Source: Eubacterium sp. An11 (GTDB lineage: Bacteria; Bacillota; Clostridia; Lachnospirales; Lachnospiraceae). From it: DNA of 64,000 nt. Location: contig NZ_NFLV01000012.1 of assembly GCF_002161065.1 (NCBI RefSeq), positions 41,441 to 105,440 on the forward strand, read 5' to 3'. A model generated the notes under the pieces. That model did no database searches, was not told the origin of the DNA, and saw nothing but the letters and a program-made list of their open reading frames with translations. Made by a program: the position numbers and the translations under genes. Each line of letters begins with the position of its first letter. The first letter of the stretch is position 1. Below are positions 25,832 to 35,850 of the stretch, in pieces.

Positions 25832-25862
25832 AGCATCGGTTAGAAATAATCGGTGCTTTTTT
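25832..25862 (+). terminator. Terminator of the moron gene
   Basis: AGCATCGGTTA (25832-25842), a GAAA loop, TAATCGGTGCT (25847-25857), then TTTTT. All eleven pairs form if two G-U pairs are allowed. Late transcription must read through it to reach the tape measure gene. Confidence 0.8.
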
Positions 25863-25917
25863 ATGCTCGGAGACAATCCGGGATTTTTTCATGCCCATTT
25901 TTAAGGAGGTGAGGGTT

Positions 25918-28908
25918 GTGGCGAACCGGATTAAGGGCATCACAATTGAGATCGGTGGCGATACTACTGGTCTTGATAAAGCACTAAAGAACGTCAATTC
26001 TTCTATCACGAAAACGCAGTCTGCCTTAAATGATGTGAACCGTCTGCTAAAACTCGATCCTTCTAATACGGTGCTGGTAGCCCAGAAGCAGGAACTGCTG
26101 GCACAGGCAGTCAGCCAGACGGAAGAAAAGCTGTCGGCTCTGGAAACTGCACAGGAGCAGGTGGCCGCAGCTTTTGCCCGTGGGGATATTGGGGCGGATA
26201 AGTATCAGGCGTTCCAGCGGGAGATTGAGGGAACCCGTGGCAAGCTGAACAAATATAAGGCTGACCTATCCGATCTGCAGACAGAGCAGGACAGCCTTTC
26301 TCAGAACACAGCACGATTAGAAAAGCTGTTCGTTGCCACTGGGACGCAAGTCGATGATTATGCAGATGTCCTTGGCACCCGGCTGACCTCGGCTATAAAA
26401 AACGGGACTGCCAATTCTGATCAGTTGCGGACGGCCATTGAGAAGATCGGGAAGTCTGCCACAGGAGGGAAAGCCGATATCCGCCAGCTGACGGACGCTC
26501 TGGATACCGTGGATGATGGGCAGGCGATCCAAAACTTGATCCAGCAGCTGAAAGAGGCCGGAAACGCTGCGGAAAATACAGCGGATGACGTAGGTCAGAT
26601 TGCGGAGAATACAAAAGGCGTTGCATTGATGCAAGCGGCGGATCAACTGTCTGCTGTGGGTGATAAGATCCAGGAGATCGGGAATAAGGCGCTGGATGCC
26701 TATACGGATACCGAGAACGCCGTGACCAAGGTGAACGCTTACTTTGGTGAGACCGGGAAAGCCGCAGAGCAATCTGCCTCAGTGATCAAGAATGTCTACT
26801 CCTCCGGGGTCGGGGAAAGCATGGATGCCGTGGCCAATGCGGTTCTGATGGTCAAAAAGAACCTTGGCGATTTAAGTGAAACGGATCTGACCAACCTTAC
26901 CCAGCAGGCGATTACGCTGGAGGAACTGTACGGTATTGACATGAATGAAACCCTCCGGGGTGTCAATTCCCTCATGCAGCAGTACGGCCTGACCGCCCAG
27001 GAGGCGATGGACTACATCGTGGTGGGCACCCAGAACGGTTTGGATAAGACAAATGAGCTGGGCGATAACCTCAGTGAGTATGCAGGCAAGTTCTCCCAGG
27101 CCGGATATTCCGCATCGGAATATTTTCAGCTTCTGGATAACGGACTGAAGAATGGTGCTTACAACCTGGACAAGGTCAACGATGCCATCAATGAGGTCAC
27201 CACCCGTCTGGTGGATGGCACTATTGGGGAGTCCATCGGGATGTTCTCCACAAAGACACAGGAATTGTTTACCTCTTGGCAGAATGGCGGCGCTACGCAA
27301 AAACAGGTCATTGACTCCATCGTGGCGGATATTGCCGGGTGTACGAACCAGCAGGAAGCCTTAAACCTTGCAGCTCTTGCTTTTGGAACGATGGCCGAGG
27401 ATGGGAACCTGAAATTCATCACTTCCCTGACTTCGGTGGGAAGTACTTATGACAGTGTGAAAGGTTCCGCACAGGGCTTGTTCGATGCAACGACCACGCC
27501 TATGCAGGAGATGGAATCCAACACCCGGAAGCTGCAGCAGTCCCTTGTCCCTCTGGGAGAGAAGCTGGCGGAGATTGCCAATACGATCCTGCCGCCGCTG
27601 GTCAGTGTGATTCAGACGGTGAGCGGATGGTTTGCGCAGCTGCCGGGGCCGGTGCAGAACTTTATCGTCATCCTTGGGGCTCTGCTGGCAGCCTTTACGG
27701 CGCTGACCCCAGTCATTGCGGCTCTGGCGGTGTCGGTTGGGGCGCTGAACATTTCCCTCCTGCCGATCATCGCTGTGATTGCGGCGGTAGCGGCAGCCAT
27801 TGCCGGGATCATCGCCATCATCCAGAACTGGGGTGCCATTACGGAGTGGTTCGGGAACCTGTGGAATACCATCTGTACCGGGATCGGCACTATGATCGAG
27901 AGCGTGAAAACGTGGTTTTCCAACCTCTGGACACACCTGCAGAATGTCTGGAACGGCATCTGCAACGTGGTGCAGACTGCCGTGATGCTGCTCGGTTCCA
28001 TTATCCAAGGTGCCGTGGACATCATCACGCTGCCTTTCCGGTTTATCTGGGAGAACTGCAAAGACATCGTCACTTCCGTCTGGAACGGGATTAAAAATAC
28101 CGTCAGTTCCGTGCTGTCTGCGATTTCCGGTGTGATCTCCAGCATTATGGGGGCCATTCAGAACGTGATCAGTTCGATCTGGAATGCGATCAGCAGCAAA
28201 GTATCAGCGGTGGTCAATGCCATCAAAAATACAGTGACCTCCGTCTTTAATGCCATCAAGTCTGTAGCTTCTACGGTGTGGAACGGGATCAAATCTGTGA
28301 TCTCCACAGTGGTCGATGGCATCAAGAGCAAGGTTTCCAGTGTGTTTAATGCTGTGAAGAGTACCGTGACTTCCGTATTCAACGGGATCAAAAGTACCGC
28401 CACCACGGTGTGGAATGGGATTAAGACCGCCATTACGAAGCCGATTGAAGCGGCAAAGAATACGATCAAAGGGATCGTGGATAAGATCAGTGGCTTCTTC
28501 TCCGGCATGAAACTGGAACTGCCGAAGATCAAACTGCCGCATTTCAAGATTACGGGCAAGTTATCCCTTGCTCCGCCGAGCGTTCCCCACCTGTCGATTG
28601 ACTGGTATAAGGAAGGCGGTATCCTAACGAAACCGACCATCTTTGGCATGAATGGCAGCAGCCTGATGGCGGGCGGTGAGGCTGGCCGGGAAGCGGTTCT
28701 TCCGTTGAAGGGATTTTACCAGCAGCTGGACCAGATGATTTCCAGCTATCTGAACACCAGTGCTTTGGAGAAATATCTGGCGATTATTGCGGAAAACAGC
28801 TGTAAGGGACTGTATCTGGATGACGGGACGCTGGTGGGGCATCTGCTCCCTGCCATTGACAGCGGTCTTGGAAAAACACAGAAACTGCAAAGGAGGCTGA
28901 GCCTATGA
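25918..28908 (+). CDS. Tape measure protein
   Basis: A 996-residue tail tape measure protein that sets tail length. The start domain is KGITIEIGGDTTGLDKALKNVN, a standard tape measure opening. A coiled coil covers about residues 60-130, hydrophobic segments lie around 570-630, and an approximately 11-residue repeat region (VWNGIK-S-V-S-V types) occupies about residues 700-850. The C-terminus has EGGILTKPTIFGMNG and AGREAVLPLKG. GTG 25918 with AAGGAGGTGAGGG upstream is preferred over ATG 25891, which would place that site inside the gene. Confidence 0.92.
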   Translation: MANRIKGITIEIGGDTTGLDKALKNVNSSITKTQSALNDVNRLLKLDPSNTVLVAQKQELLAQAVSQTEEKLSALETAQEQVAAAFARGDIGADKYQAFQREIEGTRGKLNKYKADLSDLQTEQDSLSQNTARLEKLFVATGTQVDDYADVLGTRLTSAIKNGTANSDQLRTAIEKIGKSATGGKADIRQLTDALDTVDDGQAIQNLIQQLKEAGNAAENTADDVGQIAENTKGVALMQAADQLSAVGDKIQEIGNKALDAYTDTENAVTKVNAYFGETGKAAEQSASVIKNVYSSGVGESMDAVANAVLMVKKNLGDLSETDLTNLTQQAITLEELYGIDMNETLRGVNSLMQQYGLTAQEAMDYIVVGTQNGLDKTNELGDNLSEYAGKFSQAGYSASEYFQLLDNGLKNGAYNLDKVNDAINEVTTRLVDGTIGESIGMFSTKTQELFTSWQNGGATQKQVIDSIVADIAGCTNQQEALNLAALAFGTMAEDGNLKFITSLTSVGSTYDSVKGSAQGLFDATTTPMQEMESNTRKLQQSLVPLGEKLAEIANTILPPLVSVIQTVSGWFAQLPGPVQNFIVILGALLAAFTALTPVIAALAVSVGALNISLLPIIAVIAAVAAAIAGIIAIIQNWGAITEWFGNLWNTICTGIGTMIESVKTWFSNLWTHLQNVWNGICNVVQTAVMLLGSIIQGAVDIITLPFRFIWENCKDIVTSVWNGIKNTVSSVLSAISGVISSIMGAIQNVISSIWNAISSKVSAVVNAIKNTVTSVFNAIKSVASTVWNGIKSVISTVVDGIKSKVSSVFNAVKSTVTSVFNGIKSTATTVWNGIKTAITKPIEAAKNTIKGIVDKISGFFSGMKLELPKIKLPHFKITGKLSLAPPSVPHLSIDWYKEGGILTKPTIFGMNGSSLMAGGEAGREAVLPLKGFYQQLDQMISSYLNTSALEKYLAIIAENSCKGLYLDDGTLVGHLLPAIDSGLGKTQKLQRRLSL

Positions 28909-29555
28909 GGGCAGATGTGAAAATCAATGATTTGTGGATGTTTGCGATAGGCTGGCTCCGGGAGGAGATTGACTTTCCAACGCCGCAGTCACAGACCAAT
29001 ACGGTTGTGGTACCGGGGCGCAATGCTCCGATCCGTTTTACTGAGGCTCTTGGGCGGGTATCCTACCAGCCCCGGAGCTTTTCTATTACCTTGTCCATGT
29101 TAGGAAGCCGGGAAAAGTTTAATCAGATGAAGGATGTTCTTGCCAATCTCTATGCCGGGCAGCTGTGCCACGTGATTCTTAGTGAGGAGCCGGAGCTATA
29201 TGCCGTTGGTACCTTGGAATTGGAACCAGCCTATGATCCCCTTACTGGGAAGGGGCAGATGGTGCTGTCCTGTTCAGACGGGGATGCCTACCGGTATCAC
29301 ACGGAAGAAACAGAAGTTTCTATTACGGGAGGCGGCACGGCGATCCTGAACAATGACTATATGCCGGTCGTACCTACGGTAGTCACGACAGCAGAAACAG
29401 CACTGAGCTGGAGTATCGGTGAAGATGTATTCCGAAAATCCGTCAGTGCCGGGACATGGATGTTCCCGGAACTGGAACTGCAGGAAGGGCAAAACTCGGT
29501 CAGTATTACGGGAGAAGGAACGACTGCCTTCCGGTATCGGGAGGGACGCTTATGA
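28905..29555 (+). CDS. Distal tail protein (Dit)
   Basis: A 216-residue distal tail protein. The order DVKINDLWMFAIGWLREEIDFP, VPGRNAPIRFTEALG, and LYAVGTLELEPAYDPLTGKGQMVLSCSDGDAYRY fits the Dit family, which forms the hub between tail tube and baseplate. It overlaps the tape measure gene by 4 bases and the next gene by 4. Confidence 0.85.
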   Translation: MRADVKINDLWMFAIGWLREEIDFPTPQSQTNTVVVPGRNAPIRFTEALGRVSYQPRSFSITLSMLGSREKFNQMKDVLANLYAGQLCHVILSEEPELYAVGTLELEPAYDPLTGKGQMVLSCSDGDAYRYHTEETEVSITGGGTAILNNDYMPVVPTVVTTAETALSWSIGEDVFRKSVSAGTWMFPELELQEGQNSVSITGEGTTAFRYREGRL

Positions 29556-31009
29556 GCTTGTTCCGAGTTTTTGTAGATGATCAGTTATTTTATCATCCAC
29601 ACCTGTCCCAGCTTTCCATCACGGAGGCGAAGGTGCAGGAGGATGCAGAGAATATTGACAGCCTGACCCTCTCTGCTCCGTTCAACCATCCCTATCTTTC
29701 TGCGATTCAGCCGATGGCTTCGACCATTGTCTGCAAAAAGGATGCTCTCACGGTATTTGAGGGGCGCGCCTTGGATGATGGGACGGATTTTTATAATACA
29801 CACACATGGACCTGCGAGTCCTGCCTTGCGTATCTGAAGGACACCATGCAGCCACCATTTTCCTATCAGGGGCCGCTCCGTGGGCTGCTGGAGCAGTTCC
29901 TCTCCGTGCATAATGCAGCCGTGGAAGAAAAAAAGCGGTTCACCCTTGGCAGTGTCACAGTGACGGATAACAACGACTATATCAGCTACAGCAATTCTGA
30001 TTACTCCGTAACGATGGATGCCATACAGAACAAGCTGATCAAAACGCATGGCGGCTACCTGCAGGTGCGTTATACCGAGAATGGGAAGGTGCTGGATTAT
30101 CTGGAGGACTTTCCAGACCGATCGCTGCAGACCGTGGAGTTTGGCAAGAATCTCACGGATGTGAAGATTACCCGTGACCACACGGAGCGGGTGACGGCCT
30201 TGATTCCACTGGGGGCGAAACTTACGGAGACCGATGAGGATGGCAACGAAACCGAGACGGACACCCGGCTGGATATTACGGCGGTGAACGATGGCAAGAA
30301 CTATGTGTACGATGAGGAAGCGGTGGAAGAAATCGGATGGATCTGGACAACCGAGATCTGGGAGGATGTGACGCTGGCAGGGAACCTGCTGCGGAAAGCA
30401 AATGCCAGACTCTCGGAACTTGTGAAAGGTGTCACCAGCATGGAACTGACCATCGTGGATGAGTCCGATACGGGTGCAGATATCGGGGATATCCGGGCAA
30501 GGATGTATGTGCGCTGCATTTCCAAACCGCACGGGATTGACGGGACATATCTGTGTCTTAGCCGTACAAGGGATTATCTGAATCCCTCCGGCAACACCAT
30601 CACGATAGGGGCTGCAGGTGTACGGCTAACCTCTGAGTCTGCGAAGCAAGACCAGAATATCACTTCTATTGAAGATGATCTGTTAGGGCAGACCTCCAAG
30701 ATCGAGGTGATTACGGGAAAAGTCGATCAGATCAATGCACAAAAGATGTACCGGACGGAACTGGTGGTGGATGGGGTGAACATCTTCCGGGATAAGGGGC
30801 AGCGCAGCATCCTTCGCTGCCGGGTGTATTCGTGGGATAAGGAGATCACGGATACCCTTCCGGCCAGCAGCTTTGTCTGGCACCGGAATTCCGGCCGGGA
30901 AGACCTTGATGCGGATTGGGACAGTTCCCATAGCGGGATGAAATCTATCACCATCACTACGGAAGATGTGACGGACAACGCATCGTTTTATTGTGAAATT
31001 ACGATTTAA
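29552..31009 (+). CDS. Tail-associated endopeptidase / tail hub protein
   Basis: A 485-residue protein of the prophage endopeptidase tail (Tal) type. It contains GPLRGLLEQFLSVHNAAVEE, LIKTHGGYLQVRY, and KNLTDVKITRDHTERVTALIPLGAKL, typical of the hub domain. The remaining part has a ladder-like SESAKQDQNITSIEDDL helix and a C-terminal beta-rich portion. No clear peptidase residues can be named. The start by ATGA overlap with the Dit gene is at 29552. Confidence 0.82.
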   Translation: MSLFRVFVDDQLFYHPHLSQLSITEAKVQEDAENIDSLTLSAPFNHPYLSAIQPMASTIVCKKDALTVFEGRALDDGTDFYNTHTWTCESCLAYLKDTMQPPFSYQGPLRGLLEQFLSVHNAAVEEKKRFTLGSVTVTDNNDYISYSNSDYSVTMDAIQNKLIKTHGGYLQVRYTENGKVLDYLEDFPDRSLQTVEFGKNLTDVKITRDHTERVTALIPLGAKLTETDEDGNETETDTRLDITAVNDGKNYVYDEEAVEEIGWIWTTEIWEDVTLAGNLLRKANARLSELVKGVTSMELTIVDESDTGADIGDIRARMYVRCISKPHGIDGTYLCLSRTRDYLNPSGNTITIGAAGVRLTSESAKQDQNITSIEDDLLGQTSKIEVITGKVDQINAQKMYRTELVVDGVNIFRDKGQRSILRCRVYSWDKEITDTLPASSFVWHRNSGREDLDADWDSSHSGMKSITITTEDVTDNASFYCEITI

Positions 31010-31025
31010 GAAGGAGGAAACCACT

Positions 31026-32843
31026 ATGCCTACTGTATTAACTTCCAGCCAGCAGACCTTTATAGATATTACGGACCAGAGGAAACTGTCGGCCTATATC
31101 ACATCCAATCTGCCAAAGTCTCAGATTGAAGATCCCAACGTGCTGCCCCATACCTATGCGCCGGACTGGGCCAGTACACCCCTGACCCTGACTCCGGTGG
31201 TGTTCCTCGACCAGACCAATCTGGCACTGGACGTATCGGGGCTTACAATCTCGTGGAAACGGAAGGAGGGAAACGGTGCGGAAGCGGCGCTGACCTCCGG
31301 GGAGAGCGTATCCAAAGGCGTCCTGACGGTCAATGTCAACAAGCTGGCAGCGGCTGCATCCGGGATGCTGACCTACCTCTGCTATATCAGCTATTACGAT
31401 TCAGAGACGAAGAATACGGTCAATATCTCCGCTGACATCACTTATACCCTGATCCGCAATGCGCAGAATGCAAGGCTGGCTTATCTTTCCGCAGACACTT
31501 ATGTATTTAAGTATGACTCCAATTCTTCTCTGGTCGGGGCGGCGCAGGCTACCCTGACGGCGCAGGTGCAGGGAGTCACGATTACGGCATGGCAGTATAA
31601 GGACAGCACCGGGGCATGGAAGGATTATCCTACCACGCCGGATAACACCAGCATTTCCGGCGGTACCTTGGTGGTCAAACCGGAGCATGCGGTTTTCTTT
31701 AACGGGGTGGCCCAGATCAAGCTGGCGACCGATGACCCGGATGTGTATGATACGACTTCCCTCACGAAGATCTATGATGGTTCGCAGGGCGAACCGGGTG
31801 CAGCCGGAACCGGCGGGCTTTCCGTCATCCTTGGGAATGAGGCCCAGAACATTGCCTGTACCTCCGGCGGGCTGGTAGCAGCGGCTACGGATATCACCAT
31901 TCCTTTTATGGGCTATTTGGGTATCAATCAGACCGCCTGTACCTGCACAGTGGGGACGCTGCCCTCTGGGGTGACGGTCAAAAGCAATACGGCAGCGACC
32001 GCATCAAAAGCCGGATCGGTAGTACTGGCCTTTGCCGCCAATGCGACTCTTGGCGGGGCTGCGGTCTTAAATGGTACGATTGACCTGACCTTTACGATTT
32101 CAGGAGCCTCCGTGGTAAAGAAGTTTGCATGGACAAAATCCAACAAGGGCAGCAACGGGGCCAGCGGTGCCAATGCAATCGTATTCTCTGTGTATGCGCC
32201 GGAAGGCACGGTGGTGATCAATCAGAGCGGCAGCCTTGCGTTGGCGGCAGTTGGCTATGACGGCGCTTCAGAGATTACCACGGGAGCTACCTACCAGTGG
32301 GCGAAATACACAGGTGGTGAGTGGGAGAATATCACAGGAGAAACGTCCTCCACCCTGTCGGTATCAGGGGCGGATATCGTGAACATCCAGTCCTATCGCT
32401 GTACCATGACCTACAAGGGCAATACCTATGAGGATGTGATCACGGTGGAAGATAAATCCGACCCTTATGTATCGGAGATGCTTTCCATCGGTGGCTTTAC
32501 GGTCAAGAACAATCTCGGCGGTGTGGTGCCTTATGTGATCGTCCGTACCAACCAGAAGGAAGTCGATCCGCTGCTCGGCAGTATCTCGGAGACCGCCCCG
32601 TCCAATCCAAAGGAAGGGGATTTCTGGTATCAGGTGGATCATTCTGCGCAGACGGTTACTCTGATGAAGTATTCCGGCTCGGCTTGGGCGGCTGCGACAG
32701 AGAAACAGTCGTTGACCTACACATGGTATGCGCAGGACAAGGATGGTCATGCGGCAGAATTCGATCAGACCGGGAAGGTGATCTACCTTTCCGCAGCGGA
32801 TATCGACAGCATCCTGACGCTGCAGTGTGATGTATCCAACTGA
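31026..32843 (+). CDS. Tail fibre / Ig-domain structural protein
   Basis: A 605-residue structural protein. It opens MPTVLTSSQQTFIDITDQRKLSAYI, common in Clostridia phages. Several beta-sandwich stretches follow, including GASGANAIVFSVYAPEG and a Big-like QSGSLALAAVGYDG...YQWAKYTGGEW...YRCTMTYKGNTYED. A short collagen-like GEPGAAGTGG spacer lies near residue 260. It is a likely adhesion component at the tail tip. GAAGGAGGAA is the ribosome site at 31010-31019. Confidence 0.78.
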   Translation: MPTVLTSSQQTFIDITDQRKLSAYITSNLPKSQIEDPNVLPHTYAPDWASTPLTLTPVVFLDQTNLALDVSGLTISWKRKEGNGAEAALTSGESVSKGVLTVNVNKLAAAASGMLTYLCYISYYDSETKNTVNISADITYTLIRNAQNARLAYLSADTYVFKYDSNSSLVGAAQATLTAQVQGVTITAWQYKDSTGAWKDYPTTPDNTSISGGTLVVKPEHAVFFNGVAQIKLATDDPDVYDTTSLTKIYDGSQGEPGAAGTGGLSVILGNEAQNIACTSGGLVAAATDITIPFMGYLGINQTACTCTVGTLPSGVTVKSNTAATASKAGSVVLAFAANATLGGAAVLNGTIDLTFTISGASVVKKFAWTKSNKGSNGASGANAIVFSVYAPEGTVVINQSGSLALAAVGYDGASEITTGATYQWAKYTGGEWENITGETSSTLSVSGADIVNIQSYRCTMTYKGNTYEDVITVEDKSDPYVSEMLSIGGFTVKNNLGGVVPYVIVRTNQKEVDPLLGSISETAPSNPKEGDFWYQVDHSAQTVTLMKYSGSAWAAATEKQSLTYTWYAQDKDGHAAEFDQTGKVIYLSAADIDSILTLQCDVSN

Positions 32844-32857
32844 CCGGAGGTGATCGC

Positions 32858-33403
32858 ATGGCGCTTATCACCAGCTGTCAGGCAACCTTCCAGAACTTTT
32901 CCGGTTATGAGGATGACCTTGCTTCCTTAGAAGAAAACATCCGGGAATGCTACTCCGAGATCACGAAAACCTCAGAGCAGATCAACGCATCTGTGCGGGA
33001 AGAATTCGTTTCCCGCTCGGAACTGGAGACGATCCAGAAGGATTTCGAGACCAGCATTACCCAGAACAGCACAGAAATCCGGATGGATTTCACGGCGATC
33101 ACGGATGAGATCAGGGAAAATGTCTCTACGAATCAGCTGCTTTTGGAAGAGTATATCCGGTTTAAGGGAGCGCTCATTGAACTGGGAAAGGTCGGGAACG
33201 CCTTCACGGCAGAACTGTCTAACGAGGAGCTGGCCTTTAAAGAGAATGGGCAGAAGATTGCCTATATCTCTAACCAGAGCCTTGTGATTACCAATGCGGA
33301 GATCCGCAACAAGCTATCCCTCGGCAATGAAAGCCGGGGGTGGTTTGATTTTATACCGAGAACCAATGGGAACCTTTCGATTAAATGGAGAGGTCCCGTC
33401 TAA
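32858..33403 (+). CDS. Minor tail protein with coiled coil
   Basis: A 181-residue protein. Residues 20-85 form a coiled coil (DLASLEENIRECYSEITKTSEQINA), then a beta-rich end (ELSNEELAFKENGQKIAYISNQSLVITNAEI) typical of tail fibre C-terminal parts in Firmicute phages. It may be the receptor-binding end of the fibre made by the preceding gene. GGAGG at 32846-32850. Confidence 0.7.
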   Translation: MALITSCQATFQNFSGYEDDLASLEENIRECYSEITKTSEQINASVREEFVSRSELETIQKDFETSITQNSTEIRMDFTAITDEIRENVSTNQLLLEEYIRFKGALIELGKVGNAFTAELSNEELAFKENGQKIAYISNQSLVITNAEIRNKLSLGNESRGWFDFIPRTNGNLSIKWRGPV

Positions 33404-33432
33404 GATGCTGAGAAACGGAAGGGGTGAGAACG

Positions 33433-35346
33433 ATGGCATCCAGCGGCAGTTTTTCCGGTTCCATCCGGGACGGCCATTATAAGCTGCGGGTGGACTGGTC
33501 GCAGAGCAAGAATGTCTCTGCCAATACATCTACGGTTACCTGTAAGCTGTATCTGGTGAATGACTGGAGTCTGAATATCAGTGGGCGAAGCGACAATACC
33601 TGCACCATTGACGGATCGGCTCAGACTTTTTCCTCCCCAGCGATTAGTACCACGGGGACACATTTGCTGGGAACGGTATCAAGGACGGTCAATCATGCCA
33701 GCGATGGCAGTAAGTCCTTAGCGATTTCAGCAGTGTTCCAGATCCGGGCAACCTTAAGTGGGACGTACTATGGAACAATCACAGCCAGCGCCAATATCAC
33801 ACTGGATAGCATACCCCGTGCCTCCAGCGTATCTGCTGCGAATATGACGATGGGGTCTGCCGGTACGATTTCGATCAGCCGTGCTTCTTCCGCTTTTACG
33901 CATACGCTGACGTATTCCTTTGGAAATATCAGCGGGACAATTGCAACCAAGACAACGGCAACTTCTGTATCATGGACGCCAGCTCTTTCGCTGGCCAGCC
34001 AGATCCCGAATGCGACCAGCGGAACCTGCACGATCACCTGTACCACTTATAACGGGAATACGAACATCGGCTCTAAAACCTGTACGCTGACGCTAAGTGT
34101 TCCTGCCAGTGTGAAACCGACTATTTCCAGTCTGACTGCTTCCCGGATTGATGGAGAAGTGCCAAGTACATGGGGAATTTATGTGCAGACAAAGTCCAAG
34201 GTAAAGCTGACGATCAATGGGGCGGCTGGAAGTTATGGCTCCACCATCAAGTCCTATTCCATTACCGGTGGAGGGTACAGTGGTTCCGCTTCCACGCTGA
34301 CGACAGGTTTCCTCAATAATTCCGGGACGATTACCTTTAAGGCTACCGTAACGGATTCCAGAGGCCGGGTATCGGCAGAGGCTTCCGTTTCGATCACGGT
34401 GACCGCCTATTCCCCACCATACTTCAATTCTTCATTGTCCCAGCGTTGCTTAAGCAATGGGACTCTGGATGATGACGGGACATATATCCACGCACTGGTG
34501 TCCTTTGGCTATTCCACCTGCGGTGGGAAAAACACCCTCAAAACTTCCGTCCAGTACAAGCAGGTTTCAGCAGAGCAGTGGACGGACGCAGGAGTGACCT
34601 TTGCCTCTAATACAGCTTTTACCTATGGCCGGGGGCAGATTTCCACGGAGACCTCCTATGATGTGCGGTACACGCTGGAGGATGCGTTTTCCACCATTTT
34701 CGTACAGGAGATCGTCTCCACGGCTGCCGTGGTCATGGACTTTAAGAGCGGCGGCAAAGGCGTGGCGATTGGAAAAGTTTCAGAAACCGATAACACCTTT
34801 GAGGTGGCCGAGAACTGGGATGTGAAGGTCTACGGAATGTTGCTGAAAGAATACATCCAGCAGTTTGCCAAAACGATGTATCCGGTAGGCAGTATCTATA
34901 TGAGCGTCAGTGCTACAAACCCTTCCACATATTTTGGTGGGACTTGGGTGGCTTGGGGCAGCGGCAGGGTGCCGGTAGGAATTAACACATCGGATAGCAA
35001 CTTTAATACGGTGGAGAAAACAGGCGGAGCATCGGCGGTTACTCTAACTGCCAGCCAGATGCCAAGCCATACACATACGTTTACCGGAAGTTCTACCACG
35101 ACCAACAGTGCAGGCGGCCATACGCACAATATTGGTCGTGATACAGATGGAGGTGCAGGCAGCAGCCGCTACACAGTGCATAGTGCAGGAACTTCTGGGG
35201 CGCAGGCTACCTCTCCAACCAGCAGTGCCGGGGCGCATACTCACTCACTGACTCCAAAAGGGAAGAATGCAAATACGGGAGGTGGTGGCTCCCACACCAA
35301 CCTGCAGCCCTATATCGTCTGCTATATGTGGAAGCGGACAGCATAA
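33433..35346 (+). CDS. DUF859-type minor structural protein with baseplate tip
   Basis: A 637-residue protein. Residues 1-490 match phage DUF859-type structural proteins rich in Ser/Thr/Ala beta strands (SGSFSGSIRDGHYKLRVDW, DSIPRASSVSA). The C-terminal 150 residues start YPVGSIYMSVSATNPSTYFGGTW and contain ASQMPSHTHTF and a His-Gly-Ser-rich tip ending NLQPYIVCYMWKRT, like tail collar/baseplate proteins. It probably contacts the host surface. The start at 33433 follows AGGGGTGAG. Confidence 0.82.
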   Translation: MASSGSFSGSIRDGHYKLRVDWSQSKNVSANTSTVTCKLYLVNDWSLNISGRSDNTCTIDGSAQTFSSPAISTTGTHLLGTVSRTVNHASDGSKSLAISAVFQIRATLSGTYYGTITASANITLDSIPRASSVSAANMTMGSAGTISISRASSAFTHTLTYSFGNISGTIATKTTATSVSWTPALSLASQIPNATSGTCTITCTTYNGNTNIGSKTCTLTLSVPASVKPTISSLTASRIDGEVPSTWGIYVQTKSKVKLTINGAAGSYGSTIKSYSITGGGYSGSASTLTTGFLNNSGTITFKATVTDSRGRVSAEASVSITVTAYSPPYFNSSLSQRCLSNGTLDDDGTYIHALVSFGYSTCGGKNTLKTSVQYKQVSAEQWTDAGVTFASNTAFTYGRGQISTETSYDVRYTLEDAFSTIFVQEIVSTAAVVMDFKSGGKGVAIGKVSETDNTFEVAENWDVKVYGMLLKEYIQQFAKTMYPVGSIYMSVSATNPSTYFGGTWVAWGSGRVPVGINTSDSNFNTVEKTGGASAVTLTASQMPSHTHTFTGSSTTTNSAGGHTHNIGRDTDGGAGSSRYTVHSAGTSGAQATSPTSSAGAHTHSLTPKGKNANTGGGGSHTNLQPYIVCYMWKRTA

Positions 35347-35366
35347 CTTTATATTTTCTGGAAATC

Positions 35367-35397
35367 AGCGACTACTCTTCGGGGTAGCCGCTTTTTT
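35367..35397 (+). terminator. Terminator after tail genes
   Basis: AGCG-A-CTAC on the left and GTAG-C-CGCT on the right around a TCTTCGGG loop, then TTTTTT. It separates tail genes from the lysis genes. Confidence 0.75.
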
Positions 35398-35427
35398 CAT
35401 ATCCAAATTTCAAAGGAGGAACGCACC

Positions 35428-35850
35428 ATGAAAGAATTCTGGAACACCATCCAACTCATCTTTTCCGCTATAGGCGGCTGGCTGGGGTATTTCCTTGGCG
35501 GCTGTGATGGCTTGCTTTATGCCCTGATCGCCTTCGTGGTGATTGACTACATCACGGGTGTGATGTGCGCCATCATCAACCGGGAGTTATCCAGCGCAGT
35601 CGGCTTCAAAGGAATCTTCCGCAAAGTGCTGATCTTCCTGCTTGTCGGGATTGCAAATATCATCGATGTGCAGGTGATCGGAACCGGGGCGGTCTTACGG
35701 ACAGCGGTGATCTTTTTCTACATCTCCAATGAAGGCGTGAGTCTGCTGGAGAATGCAGGACACCTGGGACTTCCGATCCCGGAAAAGATCAAAACGGTAT
35801 TAGAGCAGCTCCATGACAGAGCAGAAAACGGAAAGGAAGGTAATGAATAA
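35428..35850 (+). CDS. Phage holin (toxin secretion/lysis family)
   Basis: A 140-residue holin of the Phage_holin_4/toxin secretion family. Membrane segments lie at about 10-28 (IFSAIGGWLGYFLGG), 30-52 (LLYALIAFVVIDYITGVMCAII), 68-84 and 88-104. The signature DYITGVMCA is clear. It makes pores for endolysin release. AAAGGAGGAA is at 35411-35420. The stop overlaps the endolysin start by one base. Confidence 0.9.
   Translation: MKEFWNTIQLIFSAIGGWLGYFLGGCDGLLYALIAFVVIDYITGVMCAIINRELSSAVGFKGIFRKVLIFLLVGIANIIDVQVIGTGAVLRTAVIFFYISNEGVSLLENAGHLGLPIPEKIKTVLEQLHDRAENGKEGNE

Noticed and set aside
28070..28480. Short repeats in the tape measure gene as a CRISPR array or satellite
   Set aside because: They keep the reading frame and encode the known approximately 11-residue tape measure repeats.
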